Source: Coniochaeta sp. PMI_546 (Eukaryota; Ascomycota; Sordariomycetes; Coniochaetales; Coniochaetaceae). Taken from it: DNA of 64,000 nucleotides. Under the pieces are notes generated by a model that did no database searches, was not told the DNA's origin, and saw nothing but the letters and a program-made list of their open reading frames with translations. Made by a program: the position numbers and the translations under genes. This document shows positions 11,369 to 21,143 of this stretch, piece after piece (positions within the stretch are counted from its first letter, which is position 1; every line of letters begins with the position of its first letter). The DNA lies in contig MU271156.1 of the NCBI GenBank assembly GCA_021432605.1, positions 124,001-188,000 of the forward strand, in the 5' to 3' direction.

Positions 11369-13008
11369 GTTCACGAGGCGGTAGGGGAGACAGGGTGGTG
11401 GATACAAGAATGGAGAGGGGAGAGTGACTATCAGGATGGACCTTTTTCTCTCCCTCTCAAGGATGGAGTTTGGTTTTTTCAAGGAGGGACGATTGTTATG
11501 GTTGCTTCCTCGCAACGCAACATGCTACTCCTACTGGATTGTGGATTGGCCTCAAGTCTCGAGAAATGGATGGCGTCTGGACTGGTTAGCGAATCGAGAA
11601 TGGCATTGACTGGTCTGGCTTTTTCTATTGCTTTGCCTTGCTTTTCTCAGGGCAGCGATAGGGTCGTTAGGACAATGAGGTAGAGAACGCCAGTGTTATT
11701 TTTGGTCCCTCTACATAGAGATATTCTCTGCTTTCTGAACAAGTGACAGTTTCTACTCAACGACAGATTCATCTTGATCTTGATGATGGAAAGGCAGAAG
11801 ATGCCAATAATGTTAAACTGCCTGGCTGGCTAAGAGTAAAAATAAAACATTTCAACGGGATGCAGGGAAAACCCTTTCGAGGAGCGGTTACATGCGACCT
11901 TGATCTCGACCTCGACCTCGACCTGACCTTGACCTCTCACAAGCCAGATGCGGATCATGGGCACTGTGCAGCTGGGCCGAACATGTGGTCATGCGTCAGT
12001 GGCTTCCGGACACGACAGTACACTTACTTGGTCGGGCAGATTCCGGGACGGAGAGCACACACAAGTCGCGATGACAATTAGGAAGTCAAATTGATTAGGA
12101 ACGGTAAACTCAGAAGAATGAATGTTTCTCAGGCACAAGATGCGGTTCTGGAGGCTCTTCTTGATACTTTGCAGGTCTGAACCGTCTGAAGTCATTTTGA
12201 GGCTGAGTAATAAAGAGACGTGTACCTGAATGTAAGGTACTAAGGTACACTATGTCGAGTTTACTAATAATTGCCGGCGCATTCGCGCAGTTCGGGCAGG
12301 CAGGAACTACGGGGTTTCTAAACGTACATGTAGCAGGCAGGCAGCATCGACAACGTCACAAGCCAGCAAAGAGTGGATCAGTCAGCTCCAGGGAGCTTTG
12401 TTCAGCTGCTCTGCTGGCAGCTGGCAGCTGGTTGCTGGGGAGGCTTGGCATTCCATGGCTTTCTCCCTGATTGTGGTCGGTACTTGTGTGCGACTTGAGT
12501 TTTAGTGAGCACTGGTGGGTGACCAACAAGTATCTCACTCGTCCTCTCGCAAATTCTGGCAGCTCGTTGGTCGTGCTTTCTGCTACCTGCCACCTGGCAA
12601 ATGTCTCGTCCAAGCAACGCCCTGGCCGGATCCAACTCAATCTCTGAGTCGAGCTCGTACCTTCCGTGCATCACGTCAACCAAACGACTTGTCGCCCGAG
12701 CGAATTCAACAAACACAACACATTTTCACTTTGGCGATAACGGCTTCGCTTCCACACGAGCCATCAATTCTCAAATCTCTTTAATATTTTGGACAGTCTC
12801 TTTTTATCAAGAGCGAGCCTGTTAACTGCCCTTCCATCCTCCTTTCGTAGTCCTTTTCCGGCCAGCTGATTAGGCCAGCAAGGACCGCGCCTCGCGAGTC
12901 GCCCAACCGACACTTCTCGTCTTCTCCATCAACCATCTGCCCTGCCCATCGCCCCCTTCATCCGTCGGGAGCCACCTCTCTCTACAGCACTTTCACACAG
13001 CCGCCGAA
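11369..13008. other. Intergenic: TAF12 3' region and RPN3 promoter
   Basis: About 1.6 kb without a supportable gene. It contains a short imperfect GACCTC/GACCTT hexamer run at about 11898-11935 and, at 12588-12601, a palindromic element resembling a proteasome-gene box. C/T-rich leader sequence precedes the RPN3 ATG. Confidence 0.55.
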
Positions 13009-14934
13009 ATGCCCGGCAAGACGCCAGATAAGGAACCCGTCGAGAACGGCGGTTACCGGGGTGGCAAGGACATCGAGATGAAGGAGAAGGACGAGCAAGA
13101 GCAGGCCGCGTCGCTGAAGCACAAGGGCAAGAAGACCGCCAAGGACGGCGAGGACGAGATGACTGTCGTCGTACCCCCATCAAAGAAGCAGTCCTCCGTA
13201 CCGCCGCCCAACGATGCCGATGGAGACGTCGCTATGGATGACCTCGACAAGGCTGACGATGGCGAGGTCAAGGTAGACCCGGTCGTTCAGGCCATCAACG
13301 GTACGCGCTCGTCTGCATCTTGCAAATGTTGCAAACAGACGTAACTGGAAGTTGACTAACGACTTATCAACAGACATCAAGAGCAATTTCGCCCTGCTAG
13401 AACGTGCCGTTGCCCTGTTCGATGCCAGATTTACCCTCCGCGCTCTCCGGTCCATCTCCTCGATTCGGAAACGACTGACGCCGGACATAATCGCACAAGT
13501 TATCTCAGAGACCTACCCTCCAACATCCGGAGCACACTTTGCAAAGTCATTACTGTCCGCCGTCGGCAAGGAACACGTGCCTCTCGGCCGCCAGCCCGGC
13601 CCGGAGATGGAGATAGACAGCGAACCCAAAGCGTCCGCTAAGAACGGGCCCAAGAAGGAGAGCAGCAAGGAGGTCATCGCGGAGATCGACATCTTCCTCG
13701 GCATTCTCGTGCAGGTCTACCTCTTCGACTCCAAGGCCTATCAGCAAGGAGCCGAGTTCTCCCAGTCTCTGTGCGACCGCATCCACTCCCTCAACCGCCG
13801 GACACTAGACTCCCTCTCCGCCAAGGTCTACTTCTACTACTCCCTGTTCTTCGAGCAGCTCCCGCCCCTGCCGCCCTCGTCACAGTCTCCTATCGTCTCG
13901 ATAAGGCCCACTCTGCTCGCCGCTCTAAGGACCGCAGTCTTGCGGAAGGACATCGACACCCAGGCCTCCGTCATCGTCATCCTGCTCCGCAACTACCTCC
14001 AGACCAGCCACATCTCGCAGGCCGACCTCCTCGTCTCCCACACCCAGTTTCCCGAGAACGCGGCCAACAACCAGGTCGCCCGCTTCCTCTACTACCTGGG
14101 TCGCATCCGCGCCATCCAGCTGCGCTACACCGAGGCCCACGAGCATCTGACCGCTGCGACGCGTAAGGCGCCCAGCAGCGCGTGCGCTCTCGGCTTCAGC
14201 CAGACGGCCACCAAGCTCCTCCTCGTCGTCGAGCTGCTGATGGGCGACATCCCCGACCGCGCGACCTTCAGACAACCCACCCTGGAGCAGGCACTGCACC
14301 CCTACTTCCTCCTGGTCCAGGCCGTCCGCGTCGGCAACCTCGACAGCTTCGAGACCATCATCGCCGAGCACGCCGACGTCTTCCGCCGCGACGGGACCTA
14401 CTCCCTCATCCTCCGGCTGCGCCAGAACGTCATCAAGACGGGCATCCGGATGATGTCGCTGTCGTACAGCCGCATCTCCCTCCGCGACATCTGCATCCGT
14501 CTGCACCTCGGCAGCGAGGAGAGTGCCGAGTACATCGTCGCCAAGGCCATCAGGGACGGGGTCATCGAGGCGAGCCTGGACCGGGAGCGGGGTTTCATGA
14601 AGAGCAAGGAGGTGGGCGACGTCTACGCCACGCGGGAGCCGGGCGAGGCGTTCCACGAGCGGATTCGGGCTTGTTTGAGCCTGCATGACGAGAGTGTCAA
14701 GGTTTGTGTTTTTCCCCATCCCCCACAATCTACAAACAGCGTTAGCTTGAATAGAGAGAAAAGGAAGTTATGCTAACAGAGGAACAACAGGCGATGCGAT
14801 TCCCCATGAACCAGCACCGGCTCGAGCTGAAGAACGCGCAGGAGGCGCGGGAGCGCGAGCGCGAGATGGCAAAGGAGATACAAGACGGCGATCTGGACGA
14901 GGACGACCTCGGCGGCGAGTTCGAGGGCATGTAA
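13009..14934 (+). CDS. RPN3: 26S proteasome regulatory subunit Rpn3 (PSMD3)
   Basis: PCI-domain subunit of the 19S lid, needed for proteasome assembly and degradation of ubiquitinated proteins. Three exons (13009-13300, 13374-14701, 14791-14934) give 587 aa, with all phases consistent. The N-terminal 95 residues are charged and Lys/Glu-rich. The helical repeat region follows (NFALLERAVALFDARFTLRA; TVRK-like repeats with YLGRIRAIQLRYTEAHEHL), then the PCI core (YSLILRLRQNVIKTGIRMM, SYSRISLRDICIRLHL, AEYIVAKAIRDGVIEASLD). The last exon encodes AMRFPMNQHRLELKNAQEAR and an acidic end with DLDEDDLGGEFEGM, as in other fungal Rpn3 proteins. Introns have good GTACGC/GTTTGT donors and CAG acceptors. 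Very confident. Confidence 0.94.
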
Positions 14935-16154
14935 TATTTTCCCATTCTGTGTAGAGTCTCGTGGGGGGTCTGGTTCCTCCCCGTCGCGTGTTCAGCCGAC
15001 ATTGCTCTCTCACTCTCGTTTTTCTCTCTCTCTCTCTTTTGCCATTCCGTGTAAAACTTGGCAGATGGCGGGCAGGGGGGCCAGAATTAAATAATCTTTC
15101 CCGATCATCTTTGCTCTGGGTCTGGTTCTGGGAGATGTGGTGAAAGGCGACTGGGAGGACTGGGAGGACTGGTTGGGGGTCCCTGGGCTCTCGGGCGAGG
15201 GCAATTTGGGGGGTCCTCTTGTCTACCGTCAGAGTGGACGAAGACGGGGAAGAGAGCAGACGGGATGGAAGGGAAATTCCAGAGTGTACTAGATACTTGT
15301 TCTTTTTTGGCACCATCATATTCACGCCTATGCGTTTACTTCAACGCCCCTAGAAATAACATGTGAGATCTGTGTGCTGGTGGGGAGGAGAGAATGAGTA
15401 CATGGTTCTCTGCCATCCTGAAGTGCTTCCCGAAGTGAGTAGATAAAGATGACGTCGAGAACAGCAAGGCGCATGGACATAATACAGTTTGAAAGATAAT
15501 GCTGACATCCAGACCTCGCTGGTGTGTGTGTAAAAAGGGGTATCATTTAATATTTATACAATAGGACGCTGTGTCTTAGCCATCAAGCTTCACAGTCTCG
15601 GCCCAGAATCCTCTGGGAGGATCTGTGTGGTGGAACTCTCATCCATCCATGACTCCATCTCGCCTATCCAGACTCCAGAGTGCCTTAGACGCCTCGTTTG
15701 AGACAGGCACGGTCAGCTGGATGGCCGCGCTGACCAGCCCAGTGCACTTCCTTCATTTATTCAGGTGCCCTGCAGTCATGTTCGATCATACTGCCCGAAA
15801 GTCTGAGTTCTCATCCAGGTCGTACGTCTTGCGCAACCTGAATCGGCGCCGGTGCCAAGGTCTATGAGCCATGCTCTGCATATTTCGGGGAATGGACTAT
15901 CGCGACGTCGTGGAGTCGGCTCCTGTACTTCTTTCTGGCTTTCAACGCCGAGGAAGAATATCGCTCTGATGGTAATATATCCTTCCGCGCTTGCTTTTAG
16001 GGGAGGGAGCGTTCCTGAACCAGAGCTGTCAGTGCTGGAAACAGGCAATAACTTTCGATGTACGCGACACCAGATGTCGCCCAGGAAAAGGTTTTCGGTG
16101 TCCATTCGCGGTCCCATCTCGATGGACAAAGAAATGCAGGGTCGGACGCAAATC
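14935..16154. other. Intergenic between convergent genes
   Basis: About 1.2 kb between the convergent RPN3 and RING-gene ends. Open frames on either strand lack coding character. No repeat or RNA gene noticed. Confidence 0.55.
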
Positions 16155-17312
16155 TCAGCCTCCGACCTCAACCCTCTCGTCCCTGTCCCGTCTCCGCCTC
16201 TTATCCCCATACCGCCTATAGCCATGAGAAGGCCGCCAATAGTCCCCCTTCCTCCGGTCATCATCTCTGTCCCCTCTCCCCTTCCCTGCCCCCCACTCTC
16301 TCCCCTCACCTCCCGCCTCCTCATCCCGTCCCCTCTTCCTCCCAGCCTCAAGCCCAACATCAGGATCGGGGTACTGCACCTCCCGATCCCAAGCCTCGAG
16401 ACTCAGGCACGGACTCCGCAGCCAGGCCCGCAGCTCGTGCAGGAACAGCCTGGCGCTGTCCCTCCCAAGAAAGTCGGCCAGCATGCCCTCCGCCTGGCCC
16501 GCGGCCCCTTGCATGTCGACCGTCTTGAGGATGGCGACGGTGTACTCCAGCAGGAACTCGGCGTTGTTGGCTCGCCGGGCGGAGGTGTCGGGTGAAGAAG
16601 AAGAGGAGGATGAGGAGGAGGAGGGTGACGTGGTGGACTGGGGATCGGAGAGGAAGGAGAAGACTTGCAGCTCGCGGCGGATGAATGTCCGGGCTCGCGA
16701 GACGAGGTTGGGGTCTGAGGTGAAGTCGGAGGGGGTCGGGCCGGAGCGGTACCGGGATAGGGGGTTTGCGCCGACGTGCAGGGAGTAGAGGTTTTGGGTG
16801 TAGATCTGGCGGCGGCGGAGGAGGGCTGCTGAAGGGGAGGGTGTGGTCGTCGGGTTGTGGGGGGGCCGGCGGCGGCGTGTGTTGCGGTTGAGGAAGTAGT
16901 GCTGGAAGGTTGTCTGGGCGGTTCGTGGGGAGGTGGAGGTCGTTGAGGGAGCGGTGGTGTTATCTCTCTGCGGGACGGAGTAGGTCTTTGGCCCGGTGCT
17001 GTCGGTGTATCGCACCTTCAGGACGGCGGCCTTGCAGAGGGGACATTTCGGGTCGACGGCCAGCCAGTTGGACAGGCAGATGAAGTCAAAGTTGGCGTGG
17101 CCGCAGGGCTGGGCTGCGCTGGGTTCGGAGAGCTCCTCGAGACAGATGACGCAGCAATCTGGGGCTGGTTGTTGGTCGCTGCCTGTGGCGACTGTTGCGC
17201 GCGTGGAGGTGAGCTCGGCCAGGGTTGTTTGCAGTACTTGGCTCTGGATTGCGGCGTGAGAAGTCTCCGTGTCCATGGATGACGAGTAAAAGAAAGTGTG
17301 CGGCGCGTGCAA
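16155..17312 (-). CDS. Topors-like RING-finger E3 ubiquitin ligase
   Basis: Single-exon RING protein, 385 aa from the first Met, or 373 aa from the Met at 17276 (MDTETSH), which I think is the likelier start. The RING finger near residues 53-92 reads CCVICLEEL, then PCGHANFDFICLSNWL and CPLC, with Cys/His ligands in C3HC4 order. The rest resembles the Topors-type module: basic RRELQVF, a poly-Ser linker of variable length, then FLLEYTVAILKTVDMQGAAG and FLGRDSARLFLHELRAWLRS ending in LEAWDREVQYP. The C-terminal tail is Arg/Gly/Asp-rich and highly charged, suggesting a nuclear protein. Expected to transfer ubiquitin (and possibly SUMO, as animal Topors does) to nuclear targets; the targets are unknown. 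Confidence 0.85.
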   Translation of the reverse strand: MHAPHTFFYSSSMDTETSHAAIQSQVLQTTLAELTSTRATVATGSDQQPAPDCCVICLEELSEPSAAQPCGHANFDFICLSNWLAVDPKCPLCKAAVLKVRYTDSTGPKTYSVPQRDNTTAPSTTSTSPRTAQTTFQHYFLNRNTRRRRPPHNPTTTPSPSAALLRRRQIYTQNLYSLHVGANPLSRYRSGPTPSDFTSDPNLVSRARTFIRRELQVFSFLSDPQSTTSPSSSSSSSSSSPDTSARRANNAEFLLEYTVAILKTVDMQGAAGQAEGMLADFLGRDSARLFLHELRAWLRSPCLSLEAWDREVQYPDPDVGLEAGRKRGRDEEAGGEGREWGAGKGRGDRDDDRRKGDYWRPSHGYRRYGDKRRRRDRDERVEVGG

Positions 17313-19534
17313 GGCAACGAGCGTACGGAGAAGGGTGTTGAAGGGTTGAGGTGTGTTTGAAGGCTGAGAGGAAGAATCACCGAGATGGACTTTCTTAAAG
17401 TGGCGGCAGTCCCAAGCGGTCGGGTACCTTATCGAGTTATAGTGGGGCCGACATGACGGCGGACTTGTGCCCCACTATTGCCGATTTGTAAGTGCCGGGG
17501 GTAACAACGTGGATTGTTCTATTCTCCGGGATTGCACGACCCAACATCGGCAGCGGTCCAACTCGGCGCGGGCGGAGGCTGAAAACAGATCTCGGCGGCT
17601 TCTCTCTCGACAAGTTTCTTTTCGACTATAAAGTCGACCGTCGACGCCCTTTTCCACGCGACAAACCTGTCCAGAGTCGGTGTCTATGGCGACGTGTCTA
17701 CGGCGAGAGACCAGCTTAGCGATGCTGTCACTGCGTCTATTGTGAGAAAACATGAAACCAGCGCTTAGCAACGGCTGTGCAACGTAATGTTTGATACTAT
17801 GCTGGTCCTCTCGGCAGCTGGTGAGCACTGTAAACCCGGCTTGCTAAGCATCTCATATATCCATAGGACACTTGCAAATAGAGGCGCTGGAGTTGCCGTC
17901 CATGAACTCAATTTACTCAGGCCGCAGGGTTCATAACACTGCCCAAGCAACCTCGCGTTGACTGGCAAAGGAATACCACCCTCGAGAGTGGCTTCTTCTG
18001 GCAGCTTTCATCGGGAACTGCTTGGGTATATGCTTGAGGATATGCTATTCCCAGCTCGTGGCTCAATCTCCGGATGTCTGCTTTACACGGTCAAACTCTT
18101 GACATGGAAAGCCTTTCTGAATCTTGAGTCATTGGGGGCTTCATCCGAACTTTGAATTCTCGCCGGCCAGCCTCCAGCTGCCAAACTCTAAGGCAGAGGT
18201 CATTGTCCTGACGTTATGAGTCAAATTAGTCCCTCTCCTCATACCCAAGGAGACCGGGTACTCTGGCCGAGTGGTCAGAGTAATCTTCGACAAATGTTGA
18301 CACCATATCCAGGTCGCATGTTCGAACCATGTCAGAACACAGTTATATGCCATCTATATCCATATATCCCCTATTCTCCCAACACAGTACTCAAATACTT
18401 GCATATTCATCATCTTGTTACACTTAAGGTGCTATGTTTGATATCATCTACCACCATTTACAGGCCATGTTTGATCATTTTGCCATTCACAAGTAAGCTA
18501 ATATGCGTTATTACCAGGACAACATGTATTTTTATTTGTTTTTTGGTGCATCACCATGTCCGACCCTGCACGGGGCGCCTTCGAGACAGCACACAAGCCG
18601 CTTTAGAGACACCTCCTCGTTAGCAACTCTCAAGTCATAGCACTATATATATGCCTTGCGGTCCATGCATTGCCACTGTTGGTTTGACGGAGGACAGGGT
18701 GAGAGTAATGGCCACCGTTGCATGACAGGATGCGTAATACGGTTTGCTCCGAGAGCGGCGTTTCCTTTCTGCGCCGCTGAAGTATGAGTTTGACTGCCAA
18801 CTACACATTGTTCCCACGTCGTGTACTCGGACGTCTGGTTTTTAGCCCGTCATTTTGATCTAGAAAGGAGAAAGATTATCTCACTGCAGCACATGTAGTG
18901 GCTGTGATGGTTGTTGCATGGTGAGTACTTTGCCCTAGCCATTCAGGCATTAACGGCACCGCTATGCCGAGCAGCACGATTTCAGGTGGAAGTTTTTAAA
19001 AGTGGTCGTACCAGGCACGATAGAAAGACGCAACCGAAGAGTTGTGGTCGTGTGTAATTCTGGCAAATGCCTGATAGAGAGGGATGATATGTACTTCAAG
19101 GTAAATGAAACTCGTGGTGGTATTCGAGCAGTTCGAGGCTGATTGTGTCAACACCTTTTCACACCAGTCTTGATAGCCAAATCTTTCTTTTTTTTCTCTC
19201 CTTCTTTTCTCTCACTAGAGGTACTATGTCCAGCTATATTTCTAAGCAAAATGTCATATTCGCTGTATCACCGACTGCATCGAGTAATCGCGTATATTTC
19301 GCAGGGAAGTCCGTCTAATTGCACGTTGTCCGAGCTACCCCATACCCTAAGTACCCGTCCGTACCTTGCAGGGCCAAGCGCAACCGTGACATCATTTCAC
19401 CCCGTGCAACAACGTGCAATACCAAACCTCGGAACAACTTCTCATCAACGAAGAGACACCTTCACGAACCCAACTCTGCTCAATTCAACTCCTCGTAGTC
19501 CCCCAACTCAAACTCATAAATATATCCAAGAAAG
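17313..19534. other. Intergenic with AT-rich stretch and a tRNA-like relic
   Basis: About 2.2 kb. It contains the degenerate tRNA-like sequence at 18257-18340, followed by AT-rich DNA (18345-18550) that looks different from its surroundings. No coding sequence is supportable until the peroxiredoxin start. Confidence 0.5.
18257..18340 (+). pseudogene. Degenerate tRNA-Ser(CGA)-like sequence
   Basis: An A box (TGGCCGAGTGG, 18264-18274) of the kind found in class II tRNAs and a T arm with five base pairs around TTCGAAC (18316-18332, one G:T pair) sit at tRNA spacing, with room for a variable arm. The triplet CGA at 18288-18290 falls where a Ser anticodon would be. The anticodon stem does not pair and the acceptor stem keeps only about four of seven pairs. 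It is probably a decayed tRNA gene or the head of a tRNA-derived SINE, not a working tRNA. Confidence 0.4.
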
Positions 19535-20358
19535 ATGTCGCTCCGCCACTCGCTACGCGCCCTGCCCCGCGCCGCGCCCCGCGCCGCCATCACCACACCC
19601 AGACGCACCTTCCTCACCACGCGGCCGACCTTCATCAACGTCGGCGACTCCATCCCCGCCGTGGAGCTGATGGAGAACACGCCCGGCACCAAGGTCAACC
19701 TCGCCGAAGAGATCGAGAAGAAGGGCGACGCCCTCATCATCGGCGTCCCGGCCGCCTTCTCCGGCTCTTGCTCGGCCACCCACGTCCCCTCTTACATCAA
19801 CCACCCCAAGACCAAGGACTTCCCCCTCGTGGCGGTCGTGTCCGTTAACGATGTCTTTGTGTGAGTTTTCCTCTCTCGACCCTTCGTAATCTTGGCGCCT
19901 CTTGGCGGGAGACGCGAGTGTGTGGCTGGGGTTAGGATGGGGTTTTTATGCGAGAATATAAGGTGCTGACAGAAGCTTATCCCGACAGCATGAAGGCTTG
20001 GGGCGATAACCTCGACCCGGCCCAGGAGACTGGCGTAAGCTTACACCCAATCACAACACTCTATCTTCTCCTATAGAAATTCCTTCCTTCAGTATCCGTC
20101 TGTGCAAGAGCTAACGGTGATGCACAGATTCGCTTCCTGGCTGACCCGACTGGGGCTTTCACCAAGGCCATGGACATGAGCTTCGGCGACGCCGCGGCCA
20201 TCTTTGGCGGCGAGCGGTCCAAGCGGTACGCCGTCGTTGTCAAGGACGGCAAGGTCGCCTCCGTCAATGTTGAGCCTGACAACACGGGCACTACTGTTTC
20301 GTTGGCTGACAAGGTCTTGGGGTCTGGAGCTGTTGCGGGGGCTGAGAAGACTGTCTAG
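19535..20358 (+). CDS. Peroxiredoxin, Prx5/PMP20 type, probably mitochondrial
   Basis: Atypical peroxiredoxin of the Prx5 / Asp f 3 group that reduces H2O2 and organic peroxides. Three exons (19535-19860, 19989-20034, 20128-20358) give 200 aa. The N terminus (MSLRHSLRALPRAAPRAA..TPRR) is Arg/Ala-rich without acidic residues, a typical mitochondrial presequence. The core starts at INVGDSIPAVELMENTPG. The peroxidatic Cys lies in PAAFSGSCSATHVPSYI, which matches the family P.AFT.TCS..H.P pattern with Ser replacing the Thr before the Cys. VVSVNDVFVMKAW spans intron 1 and IRFLADPTGAFTKAMDM begins exon 3. No obvious second resolving Cys, so it may work as a 1-Cys enzyme with an external thiol. A SKL-type peroxisomal tail is absent (it ends EKTV). 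Confidence 0.92.
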
Positions 20359-21053
20359 ATGGGATGCGAAAGATGCCGGGAAGGCGAAGGCCTGATACAG
20401 GGGGCAGCAGCTGTCGAGTCTTCCAAGAGCATTGCATGGCAGGAACAGGTGCTTTGTAAGTGTTTCTACGGCTTTAGATTTCAGCACCCAAAAACATTGC
20501 AATGAAAATAAAAGTCTGTCCTCCGAGGAATGTGTCACGGTTATTTCACTTCAGGGAATGTCTTGCCCTTGAGCAGTGCGCCTGCATTTTCATGATACAA
20601 CAGACAGACATCTGCTGAAAATCCTCGCTATGGACTTCACACGTCGCTTTGCGGTACCCAACTCCTTCGGCGGGGCTAAAATTGCAGTGTATATGCAGGC
20701 GCATCCTCAGTTGTTTCTTATGCATGGACGATACCAAGCCACAGGTGCGGCACTCGTATATTGGTGACAATGACAAACGTAGTATAAGGTAGTACAGCAC
20801 GACCGACAGTAATCTCTGCCAGTCTCGTTTCCAAGCATGGCTAAAAAGCGACGCCCAGGAGCTCCAAGAGGCGATTACACTGGCCATAAGCCTAAGGAAG
20901 AAGCCTATATGGGTGGCCATCACGTAGTAAGTAAGGTTCAGTGGGATGTGCATTCGAACGTGGGCCGGACAAGACAAAACACGAGTACGTCGCTTGACTT
21001 CACATTCTCTGTGACAAGTGAAAGTAGCGACAAGGGGCAAAAGAATTGATGAT
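20359..21053. other. Intergenic
   Basis: About 0.7 kb after the peroxiredoxin gene and before the oppositely oriented tRNA-Phe. No gene seen. Confidence 0.5.
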
Positions 21054-21143
21054 TGCGGTTTGTGTGGATCGAACACACGACCTTCAGATGACTTGATGAA
21101 GTTTGGCTTCAGTCTGACGCTCTCCCAACTGAGCTAAACCCGC
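21054..21143 (-). tRNA. tRNA-Phe (anticodon GAA) with 17-nt intron
   Basis: On the minus strand the exons fold as a standard tRNA: acceptor GCGGGTT, D arm TAGCTCAGTTGGGAGAGC, anticodon stem TCAGA, loop CTGAAGA, stem TCTGA, T arm GTGTG-TTCGATC-CACAC, then AAACCGC and discriminator A. The anticodon GAA is read from the loop. A 17-nt intron lies one nucleotide 3' of the anticodon, the canonical nuclear position. The 73 mature bases plus intron make 90 nt. The acceptor stem has a single G-A opposition at position 5-68. A and B boxes are intact. Confidence 0.96.

Noticed and set aside
13925-14728. 267-codon frame opposite RPN3
   Set aside because: Shadow of the Rpn3 coding exon.
15852-16595. Long open frame opposite the RING gene
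   Set aside because: It is the antisense shadow of the RING protein; its translation has no conserved pattern and the RING motif on minus is unambiguous.
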